A stretch of 64,000 nucleotides of DNA from Halopelagius inordinatus (GCF_900113245.1 NZ_FOOQ01000006.1:106578-170577), one strand, 5' to 3'; positions 35,334 through 44,738 are shown, numbered from the stretch's first letter. The notes: a model not told the origin generated them from the letters alone. Program-made: numbers and translations.

Positions 35334-36671
35334 ATGACATCGCAGTCGCCGGAGCGACGACTGAGTGAGTTCACCGCAACGCTCGACTACGCCGACGTGC
35401 CCGAGGGGGTTCGAGAGACTATCGTCCGGGCGTTCGTCGATACGATAGGAGTGACGCTCGCCGGAACCGTCGAGGGTGCGGGAGAGACGACCACGCGTTC
35501 GCTCGGTGTCGACCCGGACGCCGCCGACGCGGCGACCCTGTTGGGCGTCGAGTCCGAAGAACGACCGGAAGAGACCGCGCTTCGCGTCGGAACGGCCAGT
35601 CACGCCCTCGACTACGACGACCTGTCGTGGGCGCTCGACGGCCACCCGAGCGTGACGCTAGTTCCCGCGTTGTTGGCACTCGCTGCCGAGGCCGACGCCG
35701 ACGGACGGGACCTGATAACCGCCTACGCCGCCGGGTTCGAAGTCGAGTGCGCCGTCGCCGACCCGATAAGCCCCGCCCACTACGAGGCGGGGTGGCACGC
35801 AACCTCGACGTTCGGGACGTTCGGCGCCGCCGCGGCGGCCGCGAACCTGCTCGATCTGGACGCCGAAACCACCGAACGCGCTCTGAACGTCGCCGCCTCG
35901 ATGTCCTCGGGCACCAAGCGGAACTTCGGGTCGATGACGAAGCCGTTGCACGCGGGTCTGTGCTCTCGGTCCGGCGTCACCGCCGCCCTCCTCGCGCGGG
36001 ACGGATTGACCGCCTCCCGGACGGCCATAAGCGGCGAGCGCGGTTTCTGGGACCTGTACGGCCCCGGAGAGCAGGGGACCTTCGAACTCGGAGACGACTG
36101 GGCGCTCGAAACCGAGGGCGTCCACGTCAAAGCCTACCCCTGCTGTTACTTCACGCACACGAGCATCGCGGCCACGCAGGCACTCCTCGAAGAGGGCATC
36201 GCTCCCGACGACATCGAGCGTATCGAGGTTCGGGCGGCCGGCGGCGCGGGCGACGCACTCACCTACCCGAACCCCGACTCGGGACTCGAAGCCAAGTTCT
36301 CGATGGAGCACGCCGTCGCCTGCGCGGCCGTCCGCGACAGGGTGGACCTCGCGGCGTTCGAGACACCGGCTATCGAGGACTCCGCGGTGGCCCGCCTCCG
36401 CGAACGCGTCGAGTTCGAAGTGGACGAGGAACTCGACTACGACTCCCACGAGGCGACGGTCCGAATAGTCACGGCCGAGGGCGCGTCCGAGCGTCGGCAG
36501 GTGAATCCGCCCGGTACCCACGACGACCCGCTCTCTGCGGACGAACTCAGAGCGAAGTTCGGCGAGTGCGCGGAACGCGCGCTTTCCCTGTCGGAGGCGG
36601 ACCGACTGTACGACGCCGTGTCTCACCTCGACACCGTCGAGGACGCCACCACCGCGCTGGCTGGCGACTGA
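35334..36671 (+). CDS. MmgE/PrpD-family protein
   Basis: A 445-residue member of the MmgE/PrpD family, which includes 2-methylcitrate dehydratase and cis-aconitate decarboxylase. Family segments are VDTIGVTLAG, ASHALDYDDL, GWHATSTFGTFGAAAAAA, GSMTKPLHAGLCSRSGV and VKAYPCCYFTH. Start at 35334 fits GCTTAACT (35303-35310) as TATA and a leaderless mRNA. It opens a plus-strand run with acyl-CoA dehydrogenase, MaoC hydratase and a CoA-transferase. A gene of this family accompanies the same three in the Pseudomonas itaconate cluster; its exact reaction there is not known to me. Confidence 0.9.
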   Translation: MTSQSPERRLSEFTATLDYADVPEGVRETIVRAFVDTIGVTLAGTVEGAGETTTRSLGVDPDAADAATLLGVESEERPEETALRVGTASHALDYDDLSWALDGHPSVTLVPALLALAAEADADGRDLITAYAAGFEVECAVADPISPAHYEAGWHATSTFGTFGAAAAAANLLDLDAETTERALNVAASMSSGTKRNFGSMTKPLHAGLCSRSGVTAALLARDGLTASRTAISGERGFWDLYGPGEQGTFELGDDWALETEGVHVKAYPCCYFTHTSIAATQALLEEGIAPDDIERIEVRAAGGAGDALTYPNPDSGLEAKFSMEHAVACAAVRDRVDLAAFETPAIEDSAVARLRERVEFEVDEELDYDSHEATVRIVTAEGASERRQVNPPGTHDDPLSADELRAKFGECAERALSLSEADRLYDAVSHLDTVEDATTALAGD

Positions 36672-36719
36672 GAACCCGTGGGTTTAAGCGGGAGGTCACC
36701 CCATACCAATCTGAGCCGA

Positions 36720-37922
36720 ATGGTACGCAGAGATACGGTTCAGTTGACCGAAACGCAGCGACAGGTGCGCGACTCCATCCGCGACGTCTGCGACGAGTTC
36801 GACGCGGCGTACTGGCGCGAGTGCGACGCCGACGCCGAGTATCCGAGCGAGTTCGCCGGCAGATTGGCCGAAGAGGGCTGGTTCGGCGCGCTCATCCCCG
36901 AGGAGTACGGCGGACTGGGACTGAACACCGAGGACGTCGTCGCGATGTTGGGCGAGGTGGCCGCAAGCGGCGCCGGATTCAGCGGCGCGCAGTCCGTCCA
37001 CGGCGCGATATACAACTCCGTTCCCCTGGTGAAGTACGGCGACGAGGCGATGAAGGAGGACCTCCTCCCGAAAGTCGCCCGCGGCGAGGCGTCGATTCAG
37101 GCGTTCGGGCTCACGGAACCTGACGCGGGGTCTGACTCCACGTCCATCTCCACGTACGCGGAGAGAGACGGCGACGAGTACGTCGTAAACGGAGAGAAGA
37201 TTTGGATCTCTCGGGTGGACGTGAGCGACTACCTCGTGTTGATGGCCCGAACGACGCCCCGCGAGGACGTCGAAAAGCGGACGCGGGGAATATCGATGTT
37301 CCTCGTCGACCTCGAAGAGGCGTTCGACGCGGACAGCCTCCACCTCTCGCAGATAGACAAGACGGCGAGCGAAATCGTCCACTCCTACGAGATGTCGTTC
37401 GACGACTTGCGGTTGGACGAGTCCGCACTCATCGGCGAGGAGGGCGAGGGCTTCTACCAGATGCTCGACGGACTGAACGAGGAACGCCTCGTCATCGCCG
37501 CGGAGTGCGTCGGACTGGGCGAACTCGCGATCGAGGCGGGCGCGGAGTACGCCAAAGATAGAGAGGTGTTCGGCCGACCCATCGGTCAGAACCAGTCGAT
37601 TCAACACCCGCTGGCGGAGGCGTACGCGCGAGTCCAAGCGGCCAAACAGATGGTGTACGACGCGGCGAGCGCCGTCGAACGCGACGGCGACGCGAAAGCC
37701 ATCGGCGCGCGGGCGAACATGTCGAAGTTCCTCGCGGCCGACGCCGCGTTCGACGCCGCCGACGCGGCGGTCCAGACCCACGGCGGGTTCGGCATCGCCC
37801 GCGAGTACGACGTAGAGCGGTACTTCCGCGAGGCCCGACTCGCGCGATTGGTGCCGATAACGCAGCAACTCGTCCTCAACTTCGTCGCCGAGAACGAGTT
37901 GGACCTCCCGCGTTCGTACTGA
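36720..37922 (+). CDS. Acyl-CoA dehydrogenase
   Basis: The 400-residue FAD flavoprotein has the family's core motifs (QAFGLTEPDAGSD, KIWISRVDVSDYL, FGRPIGQNQSIQHPLAEAY, QTHGGFGIAREYDVERYFREARL). The usual catalytic Glu of the EGT motif near the C-terminus is absent (the aligned stretch reads LVPITQQLV). A Glu in LNEERLVIA is at the position used by isovaleryl-CoA dehydrogenase, so it may be the base instead (inference). Leaderless start at 36720 after GGTTTAAGC (about 36690). Second gene of the putative itaconate-type run. Confidence 0.92.
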   Translation: MVRRDTVQLTETQRQVRDSIRDVCDEFDAAYWRECDADAEYPSEFAGRLAEEGWFGALIPEEYGGLGLNTEDVVAMLGEVAASGAGFSGAQSVHGAIYNSVPLVKYGDEAMKEDLLPKVARGEASIQAFGLTEPDAGSDSTSISTYAERDGDEYVVNGEKIWISRVDVSDYLVLMARTTPREDVEKRTRGISMFLVDLEEAFDADSLHLSQIDKTASEIVHSYEMSFDDLRLDESALIGEEGEGFYQMLDGLNEERLVIAAECVGLGELAIEAGAEYAKDREVFGRPIGQNQSIQHPLAEAYARVQAAKQMVYDAASAVERDGDAKAIGARANMSKFLAADAAFDAADAAVQTHGGFGIAREYDVERYFREARLARLVPITQQLVLNFVAENELDLPRSY

Positions 37923-38021
37923 TTCCGGCCGCGGACGGACCGAACCGAGGCGCGATAGCGGCGCACGGCAGTACCGCGCGAACGACCACACCACAGAGAC
38001 GAACACCGTTACACAGGACTC

Positions 38022-38603
38022 ATGACCGACGAACACGACGCGAACGGCACCGAAGACGAACACGAGAGACGACTGGTCGAAGGCTGGCAGGGCCGCTACT
38101 ACGAGGACTTCGCAGTCGGCGATATCTACAAACATCCGTACGGGCGGACGGTGACCGAGACGGACAACGTCTGGTTCACGAACCTGACGATGAACCTCAA
38201 CCCGATGCATTTCAACGAGGCGTACGCCGCCGAGACGGAGTTCGGCGAACGCCTCGTCGACGGCACCTTCGTCATCGCACTCGCGGTGGGGATGAGCGTC
38301 ATCGACGTCTCCGCGAACGCCACCGCCAACCTCGGCTACGACGATATCCGGCACCACGCGCCGGTGTACCACGGCGACACCATCTTCGCGGAGAGCGAGG
38401 TGCTTCACAAACGCGAGAGCGAGTCCCGCGACCACGTCGGTATGGTCACCACCGAACTCCGCGCGTACAACCAAGACGACGAACTCGTCCTCTCGCTGGA
38501 ACGGACGCCGATGGTGCTGAAACGCGAGTTCGCACAGCCCTCGGCGGCCGAACCGACGGGTTGGCCGGAGGGAATCGGCACGCAACCGGAGGAACTAGAG
38601 TAG
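38022..38603 (+). CDS. MaoC-family enoyl-CoA hydratase, Ich/mesaconyl-CoA-hydratase-like
   Basis: A 193-residue hot-dog-fold hydratase. The segment TMNLNPMHFNEAYAAE aligns with the D-x4-H hydratase motif but has Asn in place of Asp; the nearby NLGYDDIRHHAPVYHGDT and ESRDHVGMVTTELRAYNQ are typical of the itaconyl-/mesaconyl-CoA hydratase branch. It would hydrate an unsaturated C5-dicarboxylyl-CoA (inference). The stop overlaps the GTG start of the CoA-transferase by one base, implying translational coupling. Confidence 0.87.
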   Translation: MTDEHDANGTEDEHERRLVEGWQGRYYEDFAVGDIYKHPYGRTVTETDNVWFTNLTMNLNPMHFNEAYAAETEFGERLVDGTFVIALAVGMSVIDVSANATANLGYDDIRHHAPVYHGDTIFAESEVLHKRESESRDHVGMVTTELRAYNQDDELVLSLERTPMVLKREFAQPSAAEPTGWPEGIGTQPEELE

Positions 38604-40060
38604 TGGCCGAAGAGAGCCGCACGGAGGGCGACGTTCCGTTGACGGACGCCGAGACGGCCGCAGAGGCGGTCGCCGACGACGCGACGCTTCTCGTCAGCGG
38701 GTTCGGAAGCGTCGGCTACCCGAAGGCAGTTCCGGAGGCGTTGGCCGAATCGGGGCGGGACCTCTCGCTGACGGTCGTAAGCGGCGGGAGCGTCGGCGAG
38801 GAGATAGACGTCGCCCTCATCGAGTCCGACTCGATGGCTCGCCGATATCCCTTCCAAGCGCGCCCGGCGATTCGCGAGGCGATAAACGACGGCCGCGTCG
38901 CGTTCGGGGACCGGCACATCTCGTCGCTCGGCGACGAAGTCCAGTACGGCGGGCTGGTCGATACGGACTCCGCAGTCGCCGTCGTCGAAGCCGTCGCAGT
39001 CGGTGAGGACTGGCTGGTCCCCTCGACGTCCATCGGGACGACGCCCGCGTACGTCGAGAGCGCGGACCGACTCGTCGTGGAGGTGAACGCGGCCCAACCG
39101 CGGTCGCTCGAAGCGTTCCACGACGTCTACCGGTTGGGAACGCCGCCGAACCGCGAGCCGATACCGATAACCGACCCCGGCGAGCGAATCGGGAGTTCGC
39201 GCGTCGAGTTCGACCCCGAGAAACTCGTCGCCGTCGTCGAAACCGAGCGTCGAGACGCCCCGTACGAGTTCCGCGACCCGACCGACGACGACCTGGCCAT
39301 CGCCGCAAACCTCCGGTCGTTTCTGGAGGCCGAAGTCGAACGCTCGCCCCTCTTCGAGGAGTCGGTCCGCCTGCAGTTCGGCGTCGGCAGTCTCGGAAAC
39401 GCCCTGATGGGCGCTCTCGGCGACGCCGACTTCGGGGGGCGCGACCTCGTCTACTTCGGCGAGGTGATTCAGGACGGGCTGTTGGACCTGCTCGACGAGG
39501 GAAGACTGCGCTCTGCGAGTGCCACGTCGCTCGCACTCTCGACTGCGGGACAGGACCGCCTCTTCGAGGACGCAGACCGGTACGCCGAGGACATCGTCCT
39601 CCGCCCCGGGGACCTCTCGAACAGTCCGACGCTGATAGACCGCTTCGGTGTCGTTGCGGTCAACAGCGCCGTCGAGGTGGACGTCTACGGGCACGTCAAC
39701 TCGACGAACGTGGGCGGGTCGCGCATCATAAGCGGCGTCGGCGGGAGCGGAGACTTCACGCGCAACGCACCGCTCTCTGTCGTCGCACTCCCCTCGACTG
39801 CCGCCGGCGGCGACATCTCCCGAATCGTCCCGATGGCCCCGCACGTCGACCACACGGAACACGACTTAGACGTCGTCGTCACGGAACAGGGCGTCGCTGA
39901 CCTCCGCGGCACGTCGCCGCGCGAACGGGCGTCGCTCCTCGTCGAGAACTGCGCGCACCCCGACTTCCGCGAGGACCTCCAGGCGTATCTCGACCGCGCG
40001 GCCGAACGGGGCGGTAACGTCCCCCACGATTTGGAGACGGCGTTTTCGTGGGAGCGGTGA
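38603..40060 (+). CDS. Family I CoA-transferase (acetyl-CoA hydrolase/transferase, Ict-like)
   Basis: The 485-residue enzyme has both acetyl-CoA hydrolase/transferase domains. The catalytic Glu is probably in YFGEVIQDG, and the CoA-binding loop GVGGSGDFTRNAPLS follows. It moves CoA from a donor to a carboxylic acid. The GTG start at 38603 overlaps the MaoC stop; GGAGGAAC (about 38587-38594) is well placed. In Pseudomonas and Yersinia, a transferase of this type (Ict/RipA) activates itaconate next to MaoC hydratase (Ich/RipB), so this pair suggests a C5-dicarboxylate pathway. Confidence 0.9.
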   Translation: MAEESRTEGDVPLTDAETAAEAVADDATLLVSGFGSVGYPKAVPEALAESGRDLSLTVVSGGSVGEEIDVALIESDSMARRYPFQARPAIREAINDGRVAFGDRHISSLGDEVQYGGLVDTDSAVAVVEAVAVGEDWLVPSTSIGTTPAYVESADRLVVEVNAAQPRSLEAFHDVYRLGTPPNREPIPITDPGERIGSSRVEFDPEKLVAVVETERRDAPYEFRDPTDDDLAIAANLRSFLEAEVERSPLFEESVRLQFGVGSLGNALMGALGDADFGGRDLVYFGEVIQDGLLDLLDEGRLRSASATSLALSTAGQDRLFEDADRYAEDIVLRPGDLSNSPTLIDRFGVVAVNSAVEVDVYGHVNSTNVGGSRIISGVGGSGDFTRNAPLSVVALPSTAAGGDISRIVPMAPHVDHTEHDLDVVVTEQGVADLRGTSPRERASLLVENCAHPDFREDLQAYLDRAAERGGNVPHDLETAFSWER

Positions 40061-40092
40061 GTCGATACCCCGTCGTTGCCGCTCTTTCCCGT

Positions 40093-40707
40093 TCAGTTCG
40101 TTCGCGACTCACCGCGGTGAACCGTCCCCTGACGCTCGTACTCCATGCGTTCGGCGACGGCGCCCGCGACGTCCGCGCCGAACTCGCGTTCGACGACGTG
40201 GAGTGCGAGGTCCAGACCCGAGGTGACACCGCCCGCCGTTATCACGTCGCCGTCGTCTACGACTCGCGCGTCGACGACGTTCGCACCCGAGTCCCGTAAG
40301 TCGTCAACCGCGCCGCGGTGCGTCGTCGCCGGTCGGCCGTCCGTGAGTCCCGCGCGGGCCAGAAGCATCCCGCCGGTACAGACGCCGGCGACGGTGACGC
40401 CCGCCTCGTGCAGTCGGCGGATAGCCGCCGGTACGTCGCCCTTCTCGGCTTCCGCCCACGCGCCCGTCTCGCCGCGGGCGTTCCACCTGCCGCCGGGGAC
40501 GACGAGGAGGTCGGGCGAGAGGTCGGCGAGACGCGACTCGGACCCGAGTTCGAGTCCGTGACTCGCGGTCACCGTCGGCGCGCCGTCGAGCGTACAGAGG
40601 GTAGTCGTCAGGTCCGCGCCTTCGGCCGCCGCGTTCTCGAACACCTCGAACGGAGCGACCGCGTCGAGTTCGTCGACGCCGTCGAAGAGGACGATTGCGA
40701 TATCCAT
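40093..40707 (-). CDS. DJ-1/PfpI-family protein
   Basis: A 204-residue class I glutamine-amidotransferase-like protein with nucleophile C110 (GVCTGGMLLARAG) and the acidic residue of the elbow (FDGVDELD near the N-terminus). Members include isonitrile hydratase, proteases and glyoxalases; this sequence most resembles the isonitrile-hydratase/AraC-N-terminal type. Convergent with the CoA-transferase and next to the TRAP permease on its own strand. Role unknown. Confidence 0.88.
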   Translation of the reverse strand: MDIAIVLFDGVDELDAVAPFEVFENAAAEGADLTTTLCTLDGAPTVTASHGLELGSESRLADLSPDLLVVPGGRWNARGETGAWAEAEKGDVPAAIRRLHEAGVTVAGVCTGGMLLARAGLTDGRPATTHRGAVDDLRDSGANVVDARVVDDGDVITAGGVTSGLDLALHVVEREFGADVAGAVAERMEYERQGTVHRGESRTN

Positions 40708-40755
40708 GAGACAGACTCGCGGGCGGCGGAAAAAACAGTTACGCGTCGCGCGGGG

Positions 40756-42879
40756 TTACTTCCCTCCGGCTTCGCCGGTCTGCGGAACCGAATCGCCGGA
40801 GGTGCCGAACGCTCCTTTCAGCACCGCAATCGGCTTCGGCCGACCGGTGACCGTCTGGAGCACGTACATCGCGATGACCACGGCGAGCGCCCCGACTTGG
40901 ACGATGCGCGAGGGGTGGACCATCGCGACGATGCCGGTGGCGAAAAAGAGGAGTCGGGCGCCGGCCGTCACGGCCCGCCCGAACACGAACCGGTAGTTGA
41001 TGCCGTGGATGATGGCGATAGCGCCGATCAACGCGAACGTCCCGGAGGTCAGAGACTGCGCGTTGAACTCCGCAGAGACGACCTCGGGGTGGTAGATGAA
41101 GACGAAGGGGAGGATAAACAGCGGCGCGGATATCTTGATGGCCTCGATACAGCTCTTCCAGAAGTTCGCGCCCGCGATACCGCAGGCGACCGCCACGCAC
41201 GTCGCTATCGGCGGCGTCAGCCCCGCGAGAATCGCGGCGTAGAACACGAAAAAGTGGCTCGCGAATTCGGGCAGGAAGAACTGGCTGATGAGCGTCGGCG
41301 CGACGAGAAGCGCCACGATGGTGTACGACGCCGTCGTCGGCATCCCCAGCCCGAGGATGATACAGATTATCATAGAGAGGATGGCCGCAACGAGCAACAC
41401 GCCGCCCGAGAGGTCCAGTAGCGTGAGCGAGATGGCCGTCGGGACGCCCGTCGCCGTGAGGATGTCTACGACGCCGTTGATGGCCGCGAGAATGATAGTC
41501 ACGGGAGCGAGGACGACGACGCCCTCGCGCGCGCCGTCGAGCGTCTCCCAGAGCGTTCGCTTGAGCGATTCGGTGGCCGTCTCGTCGCTGCTCCCGATGA
41601 GCGACTCGACGACGGGGAACATGATGCCCGTCACGAGCATCGCCGTCGTCGTCCACAAGGCGGCGGTTCCGACCGTCACCTGTTCGACGCCCAGCTTGTA
41701 GATGAGTATCGCGAGCGGAATGCCGTACTTCAGGCTCTCCGAGAGGAACTCGCTGCGGGGCATCGCGTTCTGGATGAGGTTATCCGGGTTCGTGTTGTCG
41801 AGTTGCGGCGCGGCGACGTAGTGCACCGCGACGAAGATAGTGACACACAGAATCGCGGCCGGAATCAGCCCCGCGATGATGACGTCGACGTAGGTGACGC
41901 CGGTGATCAGAGACGCCATGATGAACGCGCCCGCGCCCATGACGGGCGGGAGTACCTGCCCGGCGGTGGACGCGACTGCCTCGATAGCGCCCGCCGTCTC
42001 CGGTTTGACGCCGTTTCGCTTCATGAGCGGGATGGTGAAGGAGCCGGTCATCCCGGCGTTTGCGGTCTGACTGCCGTTGACGGAGCCGATGACGGCGCTC
42101 GAAAGCACCGCCGTCTGGGCGATACCGGAGTCGATGTACTTCGCAGAGCGGAACGCGAGCCGCATGATGAGGTCGAACGCGCCGTATCCCTTCAAAAAGC
42201 CCGCGTAGAGCAAGAATAGCGCGATCCACGCGGCGACGAGTTGGGTCAGGAAGCCGAAGAAGCCGTCGACGCTGATGACGACTGTTCGGAGGATGCGCTC
42301 GACGCCGAGGCCGCCGTGTTGGAGCGGTCCGGGAGCGTACATGCCGAAGTACCCGTAGCCGAACCCGGCGACGACGACGGCCAAGAACGTCGTTCCGAAC
42401 GACCGCCACGTCAGGTAGATCATGACGAGCGAGAAGACGGCCGCCATCACGTACTCGTGAGGGAGCGCGCGTCCCGCCCGGTCGACGTACAGCGCTTGGA
42501 AGTTCCACGCGATGTAAGAGGTTGTGATGGCGACGTCTATCGCCGACAGCGAGAGGAGTGCTGCGTGGAGCCGATTCCCCGGACCGTACGCCCGCTTGAG
42601 GTCCGCAAACAGGTTCTCTCGCCCGCCACCGCTCATCGACATCAGTTCCGTCAAGATGTACAGTTCGAGAATCGCCCCGAGGAAGATGACGCCGTACTGC
42701 GCGCGCGGTATCGGGATGGCGTAAGAGTAGTAGATGACGATGGCCCAGAAGACCACAGAGAGGCCGATGAGGACGTTCCGCATCGACATGATCTCGGCGT
42801 CCCATGGTTCCTCACGGTCGAATCCGACTCCGGACTCGGGTTCTGGGTCCGCGGCGACGTCCGGATTCGCGTCACTCAT
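40756..42879 (-). CDS. TRAP transporter fused permease (DctQM-type)
   Basis: This 707-residue membrane protein has the TRAP fused 4-helix plus 12-helix layout: a short hydrophobic DctQ-like part near the N-terminus and a DctM part with inverted repeats (NGSQTANAGMTGSFTIPLMKR and GLGMPTTASYTIVALLVAP). Together with the TAXI binding protein upstream it imports an organic acid using the Na+ gradient. It starts at the ATG at 42879. The adjoining CoA pathway suggests itaconate or a related C5 acid as cargo (inference). Confidence 0.94.
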   Translation of the reverse strand: MSDANPDVAADPEPESGVGFDREEPWDAEIMSMRNVLIGLSVVFWAIVIYYSYAIPIPRAQYGVIFLGAILELYILTELMSMSGGGRENLFADLKRAYGPGNRLHAALLSLSAIDVAITTSYIAWNFQALYVDRAGRALPHEYVMAAVFSLVMIYLTWRSFGTTFLAVVVAGFGYGYFGMYAPGPLQHGGLGVERILRTVVISVDGFFGFLTQLVAAWIALFLLYAGFLKGYGAFDLIMRLAFRSAKYIDSGIAQTAVLSSAVIGSVNGSQTANAGMTGSFTIPLMKRNGVKPETAGAIEAVASTAGQVLPPVMGAGAFIMASLITGVTYVDVIIAGLIPAAILCVTIFVAVHYVAAPQLDNTNPDNLIQNAMPRSEFLSESLKYGIPLAILIYKLGVEQVTVGTAALWTTTAMLVTGIMFPVVESLIGSSDETATESLKRTLWETLDGAREGVVVLAPVTIILAAINGVVDILTATGVPTAISLTLLDLSGGVLLVAAILSMIICIILGLGMPTTASYTIVALLVAPTLISQFFLPEFASHFFVFYAAILAGLTPPIATCVAVACGIAGANFWKSCIEAIKISAPLFILPFVFIYHPEVVSAEFNAQSLTSGTFALIGAIAIIHGINYRFVFGRAVTAGARLLFFATGIVAMVHPSRIVQVGALAVVIAMYVLQTVTGRPKPIAVLKGAFGTSGDSVPQTGEAGGK

Positions 42880-43003
42880 CGTTCATTACACCCGGTGGTT
42901 TCCGGTCGTGTCGTCGATCAAATACGTGCATTGGGTCGTGTTAGTTCGAAACGCGGTCAGTGAAAACTGTTTTCGTCACGGTACTCAGTTCGTGTCGGCG
43001 GCG

Positions 43004-44128
43004 TTATTCGTTCGTCTCGCCGCGCGTCCACTCGTCGTTCCAGACGTCGTTGGCCTCGAAGAAGTCCGCGACGCCGGGGTGAATCTCCAGTTCCGGGATG
43101 ACGGCGGTGGTCATCGACTCGGGGTCGGAGTGGTCGAGCGCCGTCGGGTCGGACTCCTGTATCGCTTCCCAGTGCTCGCTGGAGAGGCGAGCGACTTCCT
43201 CTGTCGCCCCTGCGGGCACGTCGGGGCCGAACGCCCACTGGCCCGAGAGGACCCACGAGAGAGTGGAGTCGGTGATGCCTGTCACGTCCTGCTCCCAGCC
43301 GTACGGTTCCAGGTCCTTCTTTATCGCACCGGGGACGCTGTCGATTGCCTGCTCGAAGTTGTCGTCGACTTCGATAATCTGCAGTTGACCGTTACTGCGC
43401 ACGTCGACTTCCTGCACCCAACTGGAGAGGTTGACGCCGTTCGCACCGTAGATACAGAGCGCGTCGACGCGCCCCTCCTCTACGGCACCTGCGATGTCGC
43501 TCGTGTCGACGTTGAGGATGTCGTTCGGCTCCCACAGTCCCGCCTCGCGGATGACCTCCTCGGTGAGCAGTCGCGTCCCGAACCCGGGCTGAATCGGATA
43601 GATGGTGTATCCGCCCTCGGCCAAGTCCGCGGTGGACTCGATGCCCGAGTCCTGCATCGCGACCCAGTAGATTTCGAGGTTCGTGAACACGAACCCCTGC
43701 ATCGGGAGACTGTCGACCGGTTCGTCGGCGAACGGCCCCTCCTCGTTCATCGCCTTCGACAGGGAGTTGTTGTCCACGCCGATAGAGGAGATGTTGCCGC
43801 TGTCGAACTCGTACAGGTTAGCCGTCCAGCCGTCGGTGACCTGCACGGAGATGTCGAGGATGTCGCTGTGCTGTTGGGCGGCCCGGGCGAGCGCCTGTCC
43901 CGCCTGCTGGGTGGAACTCCCCGAGGACGTGCCGCCGATGACGATTTGGTAGTTCTCGTCGCCGCCACCGTCACCACCGCCACCGCCACCGCCGTCACCA
44001 CCGCCACCATCTCCGCCGTCACCGCCGTCTCCGCCGTCTCCGCCGCCCATACAACCTGCCATACTGATGACGCCCATCGTCGCCGCACCCTTCAGTAGCC
44101 GCCGCCTATCCATGCCATTATCAGACAT
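43004..44128 (-). CDS. TAXI-family TRAP solute-binding lipoprotein
   Basis: The 374-residue binding protein starts MSDNGMDRRRLLKGAAT, a Tat motif, and has a lipobox ending at C26 (SMAGC). A Gly/Asp-rich linker (about 27-55) follows, then the TAXI fold (IVIGGTSSGSSTQQAGQALA). TAXI proteins bind glutamate-like or other organic anions for TRAP permeases. The ATG at 44128 is chosen because the box TATATATAAG (44151-44160) is 25-30 bases upstream; a TTG four codons earlier is not credible. It precedes the permease by 124 bases. Confidence 0.93.
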   Translation of the reverse strand: MSDNGMDRRRLLKGAATMGVISMAGCMGGGDGGDGGDGGDGGGGDGGGGGGGDGGGDENYQIVIGGTSSGSSTQQAGQALARAAQQHSDILDISVQVTDGWTANLYEFDSGNISSIGVDNNSLSKAMNEEGPFADEPVDSLPMQGFVFTNLEIYWVAMQDSGIESTADLAEGGYTIYPIQPGFGTRLLTEEVIREAGLWEPNDILNVDTSDIAGAVEEGRVDALCIYGANGVNLSSWVQEVDVRSNGQLQIIEVDDNFEQAIDSVPGAIKKDLEPYGWEQDVTGITDSTLSWVLSGQWAFGPDVPAGATEEVARLSSEHWEAIQESDPTALDHSDPESMTTAVIPELEIHPGVADFFEANDVWNDEWTRGETNE

Positions 44129-44242
44129 ACGATGGAACAATTGTGTAGGTTATATATAAGCATGACGTTTGAGTAAAAAAATGACCGCCGAGTGATTGCT
44201 CCGTGCTGCGGCACCCGCGCCTCGAAGAACGCGACGCCGCCG

Positions 44243-44677
44243 TCAGTTTCCGACGATGACCGGCACGTCGCTGTCGAGAATGACGCCCTGCGTCACACTT
44301 CCGAACATCGCTTTCCCGACGGGACTGCGTTCTCGGGCCGCGACGAGTATCGCGTCCGCGCCGACGTCTTCGGCGGCGTCGAGAATCGTCGGCACCGGGT
44401 CGCCCCGCATCGTCGCCACGTCCGTCTGAATCCCGAGGGTTTCCAGTTCCTCGGCGGCGCGGTAGACGGCGTCGGGGACTCCCTGGAGGGAGTCGATGTC
44501 CTCGTTTATCGACTCTATGACGGACCGTCCGGCCTCGTCGGCGGGCACGTCTATCTCCTCGTGGACGTGGAGAACGGTGACTTCCAACTCGTCGCGTCCG
44601 GGAAGCCCCCGGAGCGTATCGAGTTGTTTCGACACTCTGTCCTCGTTCCCATCGACCGCCGCGAGAACGTGATACAT
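44243..44677 (-). CDS. UspA-type universal stress protein
   Basis: A 144-residue UspA domain with the C-terminal ATP-loop motif (VAARERSPVGKAMFGSVTQG). Leaderless start at the ATG at 44677 after CATTAATAC (about 44702-44710). UspA genes often sit beside TRAP transporter genes in halophiles, where they may regulate uptake; here it lies upstream of the TAXI gene on the same strand. Confidence 0.92.
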   Translation of the reverse strand: MYHVLAAVDGNEDRVSKQLDTLRGLPGRDELEVTVLHVHEEIDVPADEAGRSVIESINEDIDSLQGVPDAVYRAAEELETLGIQTDVATMRGDPVPTILDAAEDVGADAILVAARERSPVGKAMFGSVTQGVILDSDVPVIVGN

Positions 44678-44738
44678 ACTTCGGGATTCTCGGTCTCCCT
44701 GTATTAATGTTCCCTCGGGGCGGCCCGCAATCGAGCGG

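Noticed and set aside
43930..44050. Low-complexity CCGCC/ACC repeats
   Set aside because: These encode the Gly/Asp linker after the lipobox of the TAXI binding protein, common in haloarchaeal lipoproteins.
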